Assembly (NCBI RefSeq): GCF_029635795.1
Contig: NZ_CP114280.1
Location: 1,426,001-1,490,000, forward strand
Direction: 5' to 3'
From: Dickeya lacustris
GTDB lineage: Bacteria; Pseudomonadota; Gammaproteobacteria; Enterobacterales; Enterobacteriaceae
Length of the DNA stretch: 64,000 nt
A model generated the notes under the pieces. It searched no databases. It was not told the origin of the DNA and saw only the letters and a program-made list of their open reading frames with translations. Position 1 is the stretch's first letter. The number at the start of each line of letters is the position of its first letter. Of the stretch, positions 50,477 to 60,405 are shown piece after piece. Position numbers and translations under genes: made by a program.

Positions 50477-51730
50477 TCAGGCATAAACTGGGAAGCGGGC
50501 GCAAATTTCCAGCACTTTCTGCTTGGTACGCTCAATCACAGCTTCGTCATTGATGCTATCCAGCACATCACAAATCCAACCGGCCAGTTCACGCACTTCG
50601 GCTTCTTTGAAACCACGACGCGTCGCCGCCGGTGTACCGATACGGATACCAGAGGTCACAAACGGGCTCTTCGGATCGTTCGGCACGCTGTTTTTGTTAA
50701 CGGTAATGTTGGCACGGCCCAGCGCGGCATCCGCCTCTTTACCAGTCAGGTTTTTACTGACCAAATCAAGCAGGAACAAGTGGTTATCTGTACCGCCAGA
50801 CACCACGTTAAACCCACGAGACAGGAACACCTCTACCATGGCTTTGGCATTTTTCGCCACTTGTTGCTGGTAAGCTTTGAACTCCGGTTCCATGGCTTCT
50901 TTCAGTGCAACAGCTTTACCGGCGATGACGTGCATCAACGGGCCGCCCTGACCGCCCGGGAATACCGCTGAGTTCAGTTTTTTGTACAGTTCTTCATCGC
51001 CACCTTGCGCCAGAATCAGGCCGCCACGCGGGCCCGCCAGCGTTTTATGCGTGGTGGTGGTCACGATGTGGGCGTGTGGAACCGGGTTCGGATAAACACC
51101 AGCGGCAACCAGACCCGCAACGTGCGCCATATCAACAAACAGGTAAGCACCGATGCTGTCAGCGATTTCGCGCATTTTCGCCCAGTCAACAATACCGGAA
51201 TAGGCAGAAAAACCGCCGACAATCATTTTCGGCTTGTGAGTACGGGCCAGCTCGGCCATCTCGTCGTAGTTGATCTTACCGGTTTCATCAATGCCATAAG
51301 GCACGACGTTATACAGTTTGCCCGACAAGTTAACCGGAGAACCGTGAGTCAGGTGGCCACCGTGGGCCAGGTTCATCCCCAGAATGGTATCGCCCGGCTG
51401 CAACAGCGCGGTGTACACGGCAAAGTTAGCCTGCGAGCCTGAATGCGGCTGGACGTTGGCATAGTCGGCACCGAACAATTCTTTAGCGCGATCGATAGCC
51501 AATTGCTCAACCACATCAACATACTCGCAACCGCCGTAGTAACGTTTGCCCGGATACCCTTCGGCATATTTGTTGGTCAGCTGAGACCCTTGAGCCTGCA
51601 TGACGCGTGGGCTGGTATAGTTTTCTGATGCAATCAGTTCAATGTGCTCTTCCTGACGCACCACTTCTTGCTGCATTGCTTGCCATAGCTCGGCATCGTA
51701 ATCGGCAATGTTCATTTCACGCTTTAACAT
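50477..51730 (-). CDS. glyA: serine hydroxymethyltransferase
   Basis: The 417-residue PLP enzyme interconverts serine and glycine with tetrahydrofolate. The PLP lysine is in [15 protein letters not shown]; the N-terminal [12 protein letters not shown] and YPGKRYYGG segments are conserved. Length equals E. coli GlyA. The start [12 protein letters not shown] at 51730 is the family start; an ATG two codons upstream (51736) also exists. Confidence 0.97.
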   Translation of the reverse strand: MLKREMNIADYDAELWQAMQQEVVRQEEHIELIASENYTSPRVMQAQGSQLTNKYAEGYPGKRYYGGCEYVDVVEQLAIDRAKELFGADYANVQPHSGSQANFAVYTALLQPGDTILGMNLAHGGHLTHGSPVNLSGKLYNVVPYGIDETGKINYDEMAELARTHKPKMIVGGFSAYSGIVDWAKMREIADSIGAYLFVDMAHVAGLVAAGVYPNPVPHAHIVTTTTHKTLAGPRGGLILAQGGDEELYKKLNSAVFPGGQGGPLMHVIAGKAVALKEAMEPEFKAYQQQVAKNAKAMVEVFLSRGFNVVSGGTDNHLFLLDLVSKNLTGKEADAALGRANITVNKNSVPNDPKSPFVTSGIRIGTPAATRRGFKEAEVRELAGWICDVLDSINDEAVIERTKQKVLEICARFPVYA

Positions 51731-51845
51731 CCGCATCTCCTGACTCAGCTAACTTGCTTCTTTATGAAAAGTCACCCCAGAGGGCCGTGGGTACATAGTG
51801 TAAACCGTTTTGGAGTGGCGATGATAGGGCTTGACAGAGGTTTTT

Positions 51846-51861
51846 ACGCAAACGATTAGCT
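51846..51861 (-). promoter_or_regulatory. PurR box of glyA
   Basis: On the minus strand AGCTAATCGTTTGCGT, about 120 bases upstream of glyA, resembles the known E. coli glyA purine-repressor site and the PurR consensus. It lies in the 341-base region shared with the divergent hmp gene. Confidence 0.75.
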
Positions 51862-52020
51862 TCAGCTAATACAAGGCTTTTCACCAAGAGATCCCGCATG
51901 ATTCTGGCTGATATTTTCTCATCTGCAACCTGCGATTTCTTCATCTCTCACCCGGCCATATCAGCATAATTTTACACCGGGTGCACCTGGAAAAGATTTA
52001 CAGATGGCCTACCATCCAAT

Positions 52021-52043
52021 AACATGCATTATAAATACAACTT
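52021..52043 (+). promoter_or_regulatory. NsrR box of hmp
   Basis: A 23-base dyad beginning AACATGCATT and ending ATACAACTT agrees with the NsrR consensus at 18 positions. It lies 29 bases before the hmp start, as expected for nitric-oxide-relieved repression. Confidence 0.78.
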
Positions 52044-52071
52044 ATAAGCCACCCATAAAATGAGGTTAGCC

Positions 52072-53250
52072 ATGTTGGATCAACAAACCATCGCCACTAT
52101 CAAATCGACTATTCCCCTGCTGGCTGCAACCGGCCCTGCGTTAACGGCTCACTTTTATCAACGTATGTTTCACCATAACCCCGAGCTGAAAGACATTTTT
52201 AACATGAGTAATCAGCGTAATGGCGATCAGCGTGAAGCCCTATTTAACGCCATTTGCGCTTATGCTACGCATATAGAAGATTTGCCTGCGCTATTGCCTG
52301 CCGTAGAGCGCATTGCACAAAAACACGCCAGTTTTAACATCCAGCCAGAGCAGTACCAAATTGTCGGAACACACTTACTTGCAACGCTTGATGAGATGTT
52401 TAATCCAGGCCAACCGGTGCTGGAAGCATGGGGAAAAGCCTATCAGGTGCTGGCAGACGTTTTTATCCAACGTGAAAGCGCTATTTATCAGCACAGTGCG
52501 GCTCAGAACGGCGGATGGCAGGGAACGCGGCCTTTTCGCGTTGTGTCCAGGCAAACAGAGAGCAGCGTGATAACAAGTTTTACTCTGGAACCGCTGGACG
52601 GCGGCGCGGTTGTCAACTTCCGCCCAGGGCAATATATTGCCGTTTATTTGCGCGATGCGCGCTTTGCCAATCAGGAAATTCGTCAATATTCACTGACTCA
52701 TGCACCGAATGGGCACACCTATCGCATTGCCGTTAAGCGCGAAGCGCAAGGTACGGTTTCCGGCTATCTGCATGATAGTATTCGTGAAGGTGATATTATC
52801 GACCTGGCTGCACCGCACGGTGATTTCTTTCTCGACATTCCCGGCACCACTCCTGTGGCACTGATTTCAGCAGGCGTCGGCCTGACGCCGATGCTCAGTA
52901 TGCTGCACGCTCTAAAACAGCAGCAGCATCAGGCGGATATTTTTTGGTTGCATGCCTGTGAAAATAAGCAAAGCCATGCCTTTGCCAACGAAGTGACCGG
53001 CATCGCTCTGCCGCAACTGCACCAATACGTCTGGTATCGTGATATGCCTGCTGCGCCCAACGCGTCCCTCTTCCCTGGCCTGATGGCGTTAACAGACATA
53101 CCGGTCAAGCTGCCTGTCGCTGACATGCACTGCTACCTCTGCGGGCCGGTAGCCTTTATGCAATTTGCTGTTCGGCAATTGCTCGAACAAGGCGTCCCCC
53201 GCTCACAGATTCACTATGAATCTTTCGGCCCACATAAAATTCTTGAATAA
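52072..53250 (+). CDS. hmp: flavohemoglobin, nitric oxide dioxygenase
   Basis: The 392-residue protein oxidises NO to nitrate using NADPH. A globin domain (1-137) has the proximal His in [12 protein letters not shown] context (KHASFNI...) and is followed by a ferredoxin-reductase FAD domain ([17 protein letters not shown]) and an NAD domain ([20 protein letters not shown]). In Dickeya the orthologue HmpX protects against plant NO. The start [13 protein letters not shown] at 52072 follows GAGGTTAGC. Confidence 0.95.
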   Translation: MLDQQTIATIKSTIPLLAATGPALTAHFYQRMFHHNPELKDIFNMSNQRNGDQREALFNAICAYATHIEDLPALLPAVERIAQKHASFNIQPEQYQIVGTHLLATLDEMFNPGQPVLEAWGKAYQVLADVFIQRESAIYQHSAAQNGGWQGTRPFRVVSRQTESSVITSFTLEPLDGGAVVNFRPGQYIAVYLRDARFANQEIRQYSLTHAPNGHTYRIAVKREAQGTVSGYLHDSIREGDIIDLAAPHGDFFLDIPGTTPVALISAGVGLTPMLSMLHALKQQQHQADIFWLHACENKQSHAFANEVTGIALPQLHQYVWYRDMPAAPNASLFPGLMALTDIPVKLPVADMHCYLCGPVAFMQFAVRQLLEQGVPRSQIHYESFGPHKILE

Positions 53251-53280
53251 ACGCCCATAGCATTTCTTCACCGCGCACGC

Positions 53281-53302
53281 CCGGGCTATGCCAATAGCCC
53301 GG
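53281..53302 (+). terminator. terminator-like hairpin after hmp
   Basis: CCGGGCTAT and ATAGCCCGG form a perfect 9-bp stem with a 4-base loop 31 bases past the stop, then ATTATCTTCT. Confidence 0.75.
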
Positions 53303-53835
53303 ATTATCTTCTACCCCGCCACATGAAAACCGTCGTTACCCTATCACGCCACCTAATGCGGTTATTCTATTGTTCATCTACAGGAAAAAATTCAGAAATA
53401 GCAATATGTCACGCTATACACAATACATTGACATGATGAATGTTTTTATAAACATTCTTGACGAACTTCAAAAAAACAAAATATAGAAAAGGAAAAGGTA
53501 ATAACACAATGTTACACTTAAAACATCGTTTCATTAAAATATTAAATTGAAACAAAGACAGACAAACTGTATTTATTGGCGGCCACGGCATAGCGTTTTA
53601 TATAAAAATAAGGTTTTTCATTTTATATAAAATCAGCGGTGGTATAGAACACGCTCATTCGCCCGTTTTATTTGCAAAAATGCCTGAGAACACCGCTATC
53701 GCATTCAGCATTAAAACAGGCATAGGCAAAAAGGTATTGAAAAGACAAGCAAAGCTGTTATCAAAATATAACAGCGTCAATAACGCATTTATTTTCAACA
53801 ACCCACCCAGGACTCAAGGACTTATAGTAAGGAAA
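53303..53835. promoter_or_regulatory. AT-rich pelA control region with repeated dyads
   Basis: This stretch has no gene. A perfect 8-bp dyad GAATGTTT/AAACATTC lies at 53438-53457, a KdgR box at 53517-53535, and the palindrome TTTTATATAAAA twice, at 53596-53607 and 53621-53632 (25-base period). The ribosome site AAGGAAA stands before the pelA start. Dickeya pel promoters are controlled by KdgR, CRP, PecS and others; only the KdgR box is named with some confidence. Confidence 0.6.
53517..53535 (+). promoter_or_regulatory. KdgR box upstream of pelA
   Basis: CTTAAAACATCGTTTCATT has a perfect GTTTCATT right half and a degenerate left half compared with the KdgR consensus AATGAAACANNGTTTCATT. KdgR represses pectinolysis genes until 2-keto-3-deoxygluconate accumulates. 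It lies about 300 bases before the start codon. Confidence 0.65.
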
Positions 53836-55014
53836 ATGATGATGAACAAATTCTCTGGATGTTCTTTGGCAGGTAAAACATGTCTGGCGCTGATCGTTGC
53901 CGGGGCGATGGCTTCTGGCGCGTCTGCCGCCGAGCTGCTTAACGCGAAAGCACGAGATGCTGCGCCAACTATCGGCTGGGCCTCACAAAATGGCACAACC
54001 ACCGGTGGTGCGGCGGCGACTAACGATAATATCTCGGTTGTTACCAATATCAGCGAATTCACCAACGCATTGAGCGCTGGCACCACGGCAAAAATCATTC
54101 AAATCAAAGGCACTATCGATATCAGCGGTGGCAAGCCTTACGCCGATTTTGCCGATCAGAAAGCCCGCAGCCAAATCCTGATTCCAGCCAATACCACGAT
54201 TTTTGGCCTTGGTACTGATGCCAAATTCATCAACGGCTCGCTGATTGTTGATGGTACCGACGGCACCAATAACGTCATCGTCCGTAACGTGTATATCCAA
54301 ACCCCAATTGATGTTGAACCCCATTATGAATCGGGCGACGGCTGGAATGCCGAATGGGATGCGATGAACATCACCAACGGCGCGCATCACGTATGGGTTG
54401 ATCATGTCACTATCAGCGACGGTTCTTTCACCGATGATATGTACACGACGAAAGATGGCGAAACCTATGTGCAGCATGATGGCGCGCTCGACATCAAACG
54501 CGGTTCTGATTACGTCACCATTTCCAACAGCGTGATCGATCAGCACGATAAAACCATGTTGATTGGCCACAGCGATACCAACTCTGCTCAGGACAAAGGC
54601 AAACTGCGCGTAACACTGTTTAACAACGTCTTTAGCCGAGTGACCGAGCGTGCGCCGCGTGTCCGTTACGGCAGCATCCATAGCTTTAACAACGTATTTA
54701 AGGGCGACGCGAAAGATCCGGTCTATCGTTATCTTTATAGCTTCGGTATTGGCACAAGCGGTAGCGTACTGTCTGAAGGTAACAGCTTCACCATTGCTAA
54801 CCTCAGCGCCAGCAAAGCCTGTAAAGTCGTTAAGAAATTCAATGGCTCAATATTCTCTGACAGTGGCTCAACGTTTAATGGCAGCGCCGTTGACTTATCT
54901 GGCTGTGGGTTTAGCGCATATACCAGCAAGATCCCTTACGTTTACACCGTTCAGCCGATGACCAGCAATCTGGCTCAGTCAATTACGGACAATGCAGGTT
55001 CAGGCAAACTGTAA
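53836..55014 (+). CDS. pelA: pectate lyase PelA, PL1
   Basis: The 392-residue secreted enzyme cleaves polygalacturonate. The signal peptide covers about 34 residues (ending ASA before [10 protein letters not shown]). PL1 signatures are [26 protein letters not shown] and [21 protein letters not shown], with the catalytic Arg in RAPRVR. From recall it resembles the acidic PelA of D. dadantii ([30 protein letters not shown]). Three ATGs in a row (53836, 53839, 53842) are possible starts. Own promoter and terminator. Confidence 0.88.
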   Translation: MMMNKFSGCSLAGKTCLALIVAGAMASGASAAELLNAKARDAAPTIGWASQNGTTTGGAAATNDNISVVTNISEFTNALSAGTTAKIIQIKGTIDISGGKPYADFADQKARSQILIPANTTIFGLGTDAKFINGSLIVDGTDGTNNVIVRNVYIQTPIDVEPHYESGDGWNAEWDAMNITNGAHHVWVDHVTISDGSFTDDMYTTKDGETYVQHDGALDIKRGSDYVTISNSVIDQHDKTMLIGHSDTNSAQDKGKLRVTLFNNVFSRVTERAPRVRYGSIHSFNNVFKGDAKDPVYRYLYSFGIGTSGSVLSEGNSFTIANLSASKACKVVKKFNGSIFSDSGSTFNGSAVDLSGCGFSAYTSKIPYVYTVQPMTSNLAQSITDNAGSGKL

Positions 55015-55044
55015 TCACACCGCTTTCAGCGTATTTCTCATTTT

Positions 55045-55070
55045 ACGGCTGCATTACGCAGCCGTTTTTT
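55045..55070 (+). terminator. intrinsic terminator after pelA
   Basis: ACGGCTGC and GCAGCCGT form a perfect 8-bp stem with a 5-base loop, followed by six T residues. Confidence 0.9.
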
Positions 55071-55592
55071 ATTCGATATATCAAGGATGGATTTAATTAT
55101 TCATACTGCCCTATCGCAAATTGCCTTCATGCCTCACTAATACCTTAGGTATCGATAATTTTTTGTCGGCTATAGCCTTTATTGGTATAACGTTTTTAGC
55201 AATACAACGTAACACCCCAAATACCTTCGCGGAAATATCGGTGACATCAGGATATATCGGGTCAGGCTTTCACATTAATAAATATTTATTTAAAAAATAT
55301 CGAATGATTTGTTAATTTTTTTACTTATGGCAGACCAAAACACCATTTCAATTCTTTGAAATTAATATAAAAATTAATTCAATAACTGTAATCAAAAGTT
55401 ACCGGGTTCGATCACACTTTAAATAAAATTATACATGACTATTTAAATAACGAGATTTAGGTCACAAAACAGTCACCCCGAAATGCTTAAAAATCCACCT
55501 TGCCATCTATTAAAATGGCATTTCATTTTTTGAAGAAACATTTTTCAATCACCGCTAATTGGACAAGCGCTTTTAGCGCAAGGACACTGTTT
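55071..55592. promoter_or_regulatory. pelE control region
   Basis: The 522 bases are strongly A/T-rich and have no gene. A long imperfect dyad (TTGAAATTAAT / ATTAATTCAA) lies at 55357-55383. TCACA-type CRP half-sites occur near 55410 and 55472. At 55531-55549 TGAAGAAACATTTTTCAAT resembles a KdgR operator but is one base short of the consensus. The ribosome site AAGGACACTG precedes the start. Confidence 0.5.
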
Positions 55593-56750
55593 ATGAAAAA
55601 CACGCGTGTACATTCTATCGGAACCAAAAGTTTACTGGCCGCTGTCGTCACAGCAGCGCTGATGGCCTCCACCGCTTATGCGGCAGGAGAAAAAGATGCG
55701 GCAACGACTGGCTGGGCGACGCAAAACGGTGGTACTACCGGGGGCGCGAAAGCGGCAACCATCGTTCCAGTAAAAACTATCGCTGACTTTAAAAAAGCGC
55801 TGAATGGCACTGATGCATCACCCAAAATCATCAAAATCACCGGGCCGATTGATATCAGCGGCGGTCAGGCTTATAAAGACTCAGCCGACCAGAAAGCACG
55901 TAGCCAGATCAGCATTCCGTCCAACACCACCATCATCGGTGATGGCAGTAACGGTAAATTCACCAACGGTTCTCTGGTTATCAAAGGTGTGAGCAACGTT
56001 ATTCTGCGCAACCTGTATATTGAAACACCGGTTGACATCGCACCGAAATATGAAACCGGTGACGGCTGGAACGCTGAGTGGGATGCAGCAGTTATCGACA
56101 GCTCCACTAACGTTTGGGTTGACCATGTAACCATCAGTGATGGTAGCTTCACTGATGACAAATACACCACAAAAAATGGCGAAAAATACGTTCAGCATGA
56201 CGGCGCGCTGGATATCAAAAAAGGCTCTGACTATGTCACCGTCTCTAACAGCCGCTTTGAACTGCATGACAAAACTATCCTGATCGGCCACAGCGACACT
56301 AACGGTTCACAAGACTCCGGCAAACTGCGCGTGACCTTCCACAACAACGTGTTTGATCGTGTAACTGAACGTACCCCACGCGTACGCTTTGGTAGCATCC
56401 ATGCTTATAACAACGTCTATCTGGGTGATGTAAAACACAGCGTCTATCCGTACCTGTACAGCTTCGGTCTGGGCACCAGCGGCAGCATTCTGTCTGAATC
56501 TAACTCATTTACTCTCTCTAACCTGAAGAGCATTGACGGTCAGAACCCTGAGTGCAGCATCGTGAAAGCCTTCAACAGCAAGGTATTCTCCGATAAAGGC
56601 TCTCTGGTGAATGGTTCCACAACCACCAAACTGGATACCTGTGGCCTGACCGCTTACAAACCGACTCTGCCGTACAAATATAGCGCTCAAACGATGACTA
56701 GCAGCCTGGCTAACAGCATCGTCAGCAGCGCGGGTTACGGCAAACTGTAA
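55593..56750 (+). CDS. pelE: pectate lyase PelE (PelD/PelE group), PL1
   Basis: The 385-residue secreted pectate lyase has a signal peptide ending AYA near residue 30. It is a paralogue of the gene before it, sharing [33 protein letters not shown] and [23 protein letters not shown]. From recall it is very close to D. dadantii PelE, including [19 protein letters not shown]. dadantii carries two such genes, pelD and pelE; here only one is present, so the name may be read as pelD/E. The start [13 protein letters not shown] at 55593 is the family start. Confidence 0.9.
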   Translation: MKNTRVHSIGTKSLLAAVVTAALMASTAYAAGEKDAATTGWATQNGGTTGGAKAATIVPVKTIADFKKALNGTDASPKIIKITGPIDISGGQAYKDSADQKARSQISIPSNTTIIGDGSNGKFTNGSLVIKGVSNVILRNLYIETPVDIAPKYETGDGWNAEWDAAVIDSSTNVWVDHVTISDGSFTDDKYTTKNGEKYVQHDGALDIKKGSDYVTVSNSRFELHDKTILIGHSDTNGSQDSGKLRVTFHNNVFDRVTERTPRVRFGSIHAYNNVYLGDVKHSVYPYLYSFGLGTSGSILSESNSFTLSNLKSIDGQNPECSIVKAFNSKVFSDKGSLVNGSTTTKLDTCGLTAYKPTLPYKYSAQTMTSSLANSIVSSAGYGKL

Positions 56751-56770
56751 TCTTACCTGTCATACACGCC

Positions 56771-56797
56771 GGCCACTGATAACAGTGGCCGTTTTTT
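56771..56797 (+). terminator. intrinsic terminator between pelE and paeY
   Basis: GGCCACTG, loop ATAA, CAGTGGCC, then GTTTTTT. paeY starts 40 bases later, so it needs readthrough or a very short promoter of its own. Confidence 0.92.
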
Positions 56798-56836
56798 CAT
56801 CACATTAACCACCCGGTGTAGATTGAGAGAGACGTC

Positions 56837-58495
56837 ATGAGCAAACAAAAGAGTATCGCAACCAATGCACTCTTACTCATATCATTGTGTTACCTGCCAG
56901 CAACGCTGGTTCAGGCAGAGGGCACCACACCGACAATAACCACCGCTCCGGCTCAACCGACTTTTGACATCGTCACTTTAGCGCAAAACACGCAAATACG
57001 CGGTAGAGTGGCCTATCGCGATATCCGTTTCCCGGCAACAGTGGTCATTAAAGACCAACGCGGTACACAGCGGACAATCAAAACGGATATTCAAGGGCGT
57101 TTCTACGCCGACGTTTCCTCCATGGTTGCACCGTTACGTTTCTCTGCAACAGAAGCAGGTGGACAAAACTGTCTTAGCAGTAATCAATTGCGGGCTGTAT
57201 GCCTAAGCGCGCTGGCCACCACATTGCGTAGCGGCTCTGAGAACCGTATTAACATCAACCCATTAACCGATCGCATTACCTCAGACATAGCGATATCAGC
57301 AGGCTATATAGGCCCTCAACAGTTTATTGACGCAGAAAGCCTGTCCCCGGTGACGATATCTGCCTGGGAGACGGCCTATCACGAATTCCACTTAGGCTTT
57401 GATGATGCATTAAAACAGGCGGGGATTACCGGCCCATTCGATCCTCTCAGCTATGCTGACGCGCTGACGCCTGCATTTAACCGAGTGCTGCAACTGATTA
57501 ACCATGCGCGTAATTACGACAATAACACCGGGTTAGCGGGCCATGCGGTGCTCACGGATATCGCTTTTCGGCCAATTGTCGGTTTGAATCCGACCGGAAG
57601 TTATGAAGTGCTGGATTTCGACAGCGCCAGCCAACAGCGCAAAGCGCTTGAGCAAGCGCGTACCCGCATATTTATCGTGAGCGATTCAACCGCTGCCACC
57701 TACGAGAAAGGCCGTTTTCCTCGCATGGGATGGGGGCAGGTGTTTGAGCAGCAATTCCGGCCAGATAGCAGTGTGGCGATTGTGAATGGCGCACGCTCCG
57801 GGCGAAGCTCTCGCGATTTCTATTACGAAGGATGGTTCCGCCAGATGGAACCGTTTATGCGCCCCGGCGATTATTTATTTATCGGCATGGGACACAATGA
57901 CCAAAACTGCGATAGTAAGAAAGCGGTACGAGGCGCGGCAGATGTTGCCAATCTGTGTACCTATCCAAATGATGCGAACGGCAACCCTCAGTACCCGGCA
58001 GGGAAATCGGACATGTCGTTCCAGCTGTCACTGGAGCGCTATATTCGCTATGCCAAGTCGCATAAGCTTATCCCGGTATTACTCACGCCTACCGCTCGGG
58101 TTAAAACGGCTGACGGAAAAAATGGTACTCCTGCCGTTCACAGCCATCTGACGAAACAAAATCAAGCCGGTGGCTACGCATTTATTGGTGACTACACTCA
58201 AACCATCCGGGATACCGCCAGCAAAAATAATATTCCGCTTCTGGATGTAGAAACAGAGACGCTTTCGCTGGCTAATCAGAATGGTGGGCAGCAATGGCAA
58301 CAATACTGGTTGGCAGTAGACCCGACCCGTTACCCTTATTATCTCGATCAAGCCGGCAGTCTTGATAAACCCGATACCACCCACTTTCAGCAAAAAGGCG
58401 CGGAGGCCGTAGCCGCGATCGTTGCCGGGCAAATTCGGGCAACAGCGGCACTACGTAGCCTGACGGATAAATTGCGTACGATTGAGAGAAAATAG
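56837..58495 (+). CDS. paeY: pectin acetylesterase PaeY, CE12 (SGNH hydrolase)
   Basis: The 552-residue protein removes acetyl groups from pectin so that lyases can act. The signal peptide ends near QAEG (residue 28). An N-terminal domain of about 250 residues precedes the SGNH domain: SDSTAAT with Ser284, VNGARSGRSS, GMGHNDQN and the catalytic DTTHF near the C-terminus. Length matches PaeY of D. dadantii (CE12). AGAGACGTC precedes the start. pemA follows by 82 bases in the same direction. Confidence 0.92.
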   Translation: MSKQKSIATNALLLISLCYLPATLVQAEGTTPTITTAPAQPTFDIVTLAQNTQIRGRVAYRDIRFPATVVIKDQRGTQRTIKTDIQGRFYADVSSMVAPLRFSATEAGGQNCLSSNQLRAVCLSALATTLRSGSENRININPLTDRITSDIAISAGYIGPQQFIDAESLSPVTISAWETAYHEFHLGFDDALKQAGITGPFDPLSYADALTPAFNRVLQLINHARNYDNNTGLAGHAVLTDIAFRPIVGLNPTGSYEVLDFDSASQQRKALEQARTRIFIVSDSTAATYEKGRFPRMGWGQVFEQQFRPDSSVAIVNGARSGRSSRDFYYEGWFRQMEPFMRPGDYLFIGMGHNDQNCDSKKAVRGAADVANLCTYPNDANGNPQYPAGKSDMSFQLSLERYIRYAKSHKLIPVLLTPTARVKTADGKNGTPAVHSHLTKQNQAGGYAFIGDYTQTIRDTASKNNIPLLDVETETLSLANQNGGQQWQQYWLAVDPTRYPYYLDQAGSLDKPDTTHFQQKGAEAVAAIVAGQIRATAALRSLTDKLRTIERK

Positions 58496-58577
58496 CGGCA
58501 TCACGCAAGGATTTTTAGGACGTTACTTGTGCATAACGCACCGGACACTGTCACTCTACCATTAAAGGAATATGTGT

Positions 58578-59678
58578 ATGATCAAAACGCTCTCTGGCGC
58601 TCTGGCGCTGTCATTGATTGTCGCCGCCAGCGTGCATCAGGCACAGGCAGCCACCACGTACAATGCCGTCGTATCGAAGTCATCCAGCGACAGCAAGGCT
58701 TTCAAAACCATCGCGGATGCAATTGCCAGCGCGCCGGCCGGTAGTACACCGTTCGTTATTCTGGTGAAAAACGGTATCTACAACGAACGCCTCACCATTA
58801 CGCGCAACAACCTGCATCTGCAAGGGGAAAGTCGCAGTGGCACGATCATCGCTGCCAGCACAGCCGCAGGGACACTGAAATCTGACGGCACCAAATGGGG
58901 CACTGCGGGCAGCAGCACCGTGACGATTACAGCTAAAGACTTTAGCGCTCAGTCATTAACTATCCGCAACGACTTCGATTTCCCGGCAAATCAGGCCAAA
59001 AGCGACAGCGACAGCACCAAGATAAAAGATACGCAGGCCGTCGCGCTGTATGTCACGAAAGGCAGTGACAAGGTCTATTTTAAAGACATCAGCCTAGTCG
59101 GCTATCAGGATACGCTGTATGTCTCCGGCGGTCGTAGCTTCTTCTCTGATTGCCGTATTAGCGGTACGGTTGACTTCATCTTTGGCGACGGCACGGCATT
59201 TATCAACAATTGCGATCTGGTTGCCCGCTATCGCGCGGATGTAAAAAGCGGTAATGTCTCAGGCTATTTGACTGCCCCTAGCACCAATATCAATCAGAAG
59301 TATGGTTTAGTTATCGCCAACAGCCGCGTAGTCAAAGAAAGTGACGCCGTATCAGCCAAAAGCTACGGTCTGGGACGCCCCTGGCATCCTACAACCACAT
59401 TCTCTGATGGTCGCTATGCCGATCCGAATGCTATCGGACAGACGGTATTCCTGAATACCAGCATGGATAACCATATTTATGGTTGGGATAAAATGTCTGG
59501 TAAAGACAAAAACGGCAACACTATCTACTTCTTACCTGAAGACTCGCGCTTTTTTGAATACAAATCCTATGGTGCGGGAGCGGCGGTGAGTACAGCTCGT
59601 CGCCAATTAAGCGACGCTCAGGCAGCGGAATATACGCAGAGCAAAGTATTGGGTGACTGGACGCCAACGCTGCCTTAA
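58578..59678 (+). CDS. pemA: pectin methylesterase PemA, CE8
   Basis: The 366-residue secreted enzyme demethylates pectin. The signal peptide ends AQA near residue 24. CE8 motifs are GYQDTLYV and SGTVDFIFGDGTAFI, which carry the two catalytic aspartates, and LGRPWHP with the catalytic Arg. Length equals Dickeya PemA. ATG 58578 is preferred over 58572 because AAAGGA needs eight bases of spacing. It ends the pel island; a terminator follows 136 bases later. Confidence 0.95.
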   Translation: MIKTLSGALALSLIVAASVHQAQAATTYNAVVSKSSSDSKAFKTIADAIASAPAGSTPFVILVKNGIYNERLTITRNNLHLQGESRSGTIIAASTAAGTLKSDGTKWGTAGSSTVTITAKDFSAQSLTIRNDFDFPANQAKSDSDSTKIKDTQAVALYVTKGSDKVYFKDISLVGYQDTLYVSGGRSFFSDCRISGTVDFIFGDGTAFINNCDLVARYRADVKSGNVSGYLTAPSTNINQKYGLVIANSRVVKESDAVSAKSYGLGRPWHPTTTFSDGRYADPNAIGQTVFLNTSMDNHIYGWDKMSGKDKNGNTIYFLPEDSRFFEYKSYGAGAAVSTARRQLSDAQAAEYTQSKVLGDWTPTLP

Positions 59679-59814
59679 TCACCGTTGCATGCGGAAATAC
59701 GGGCTGATAACAACTCAACCCGCGTGAGGTGAATGTCGTTAATACGTCGCTAAATGCATAACAGTGCAGAAAACGAGGCGCATAAAACGAGGTTCATAAA
59801 GTGGTGTAATAAAC

Positions 59815-59838
59815 AGGGAGGTGCCATTGCACCTCCCT
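59815..59838 (+). terminator. intrinsic terminator of the pel island
   Basis: AGGGAGGTGC and GCACCTCCCT form a perfect 10-bp stem with loop CATT, followed by TATTTTATCT. The 136 bases between pemA and this hairpin hold no gene. Confidence 0.88.
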
Positions 59839-59910
59839 TATTTTATCTGTGATTATCCAGCCAAGAGAATGCACGCAAAACCGGTTAGCCAGCACCGCTC
59901 TCCCCACCAC

Positions 59911-59942
59911 AAAAAAAGCCCATGATATTCATGAGCTTTTTC
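59911..59942. terminator. terminator of glnB, possibly bidirectional
   Basis: AAGCCCATGA and TCATGAGCTT pair with a short TAT loop and one mismatch, flanked by an A-run on the left and a T-run on the right. It lies 40 bases beyond the glnB stop. Confidence 0.85.
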
Positions 59943-59981
59943 AACTGTGCAGGAATCACCTGCGTGCTACCCGACAAACGG

Positions 59982-60329
<348 letters not shown>

Positions 60330-60405
60330 CTAATTATCACTCAGTCATAGGCTAGCCCCGTACAGTGACGTTATAGCCCATCATGCAATTCACAATATAT
60401 TAACA

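Noticed and set aside
51762..51944. 60-codon minus-strand frame upstream of glyA
   Set aside because: It overlaps the PurR box and promoter region and has no similarity or ribosome site that I can see.
54000..56700. Long internal similarity between pelA and pelE as a possible repeat element
   Set aside because: The similarity is explained by paralogous genes, each with its own signal peptide, promoter region and terminator.
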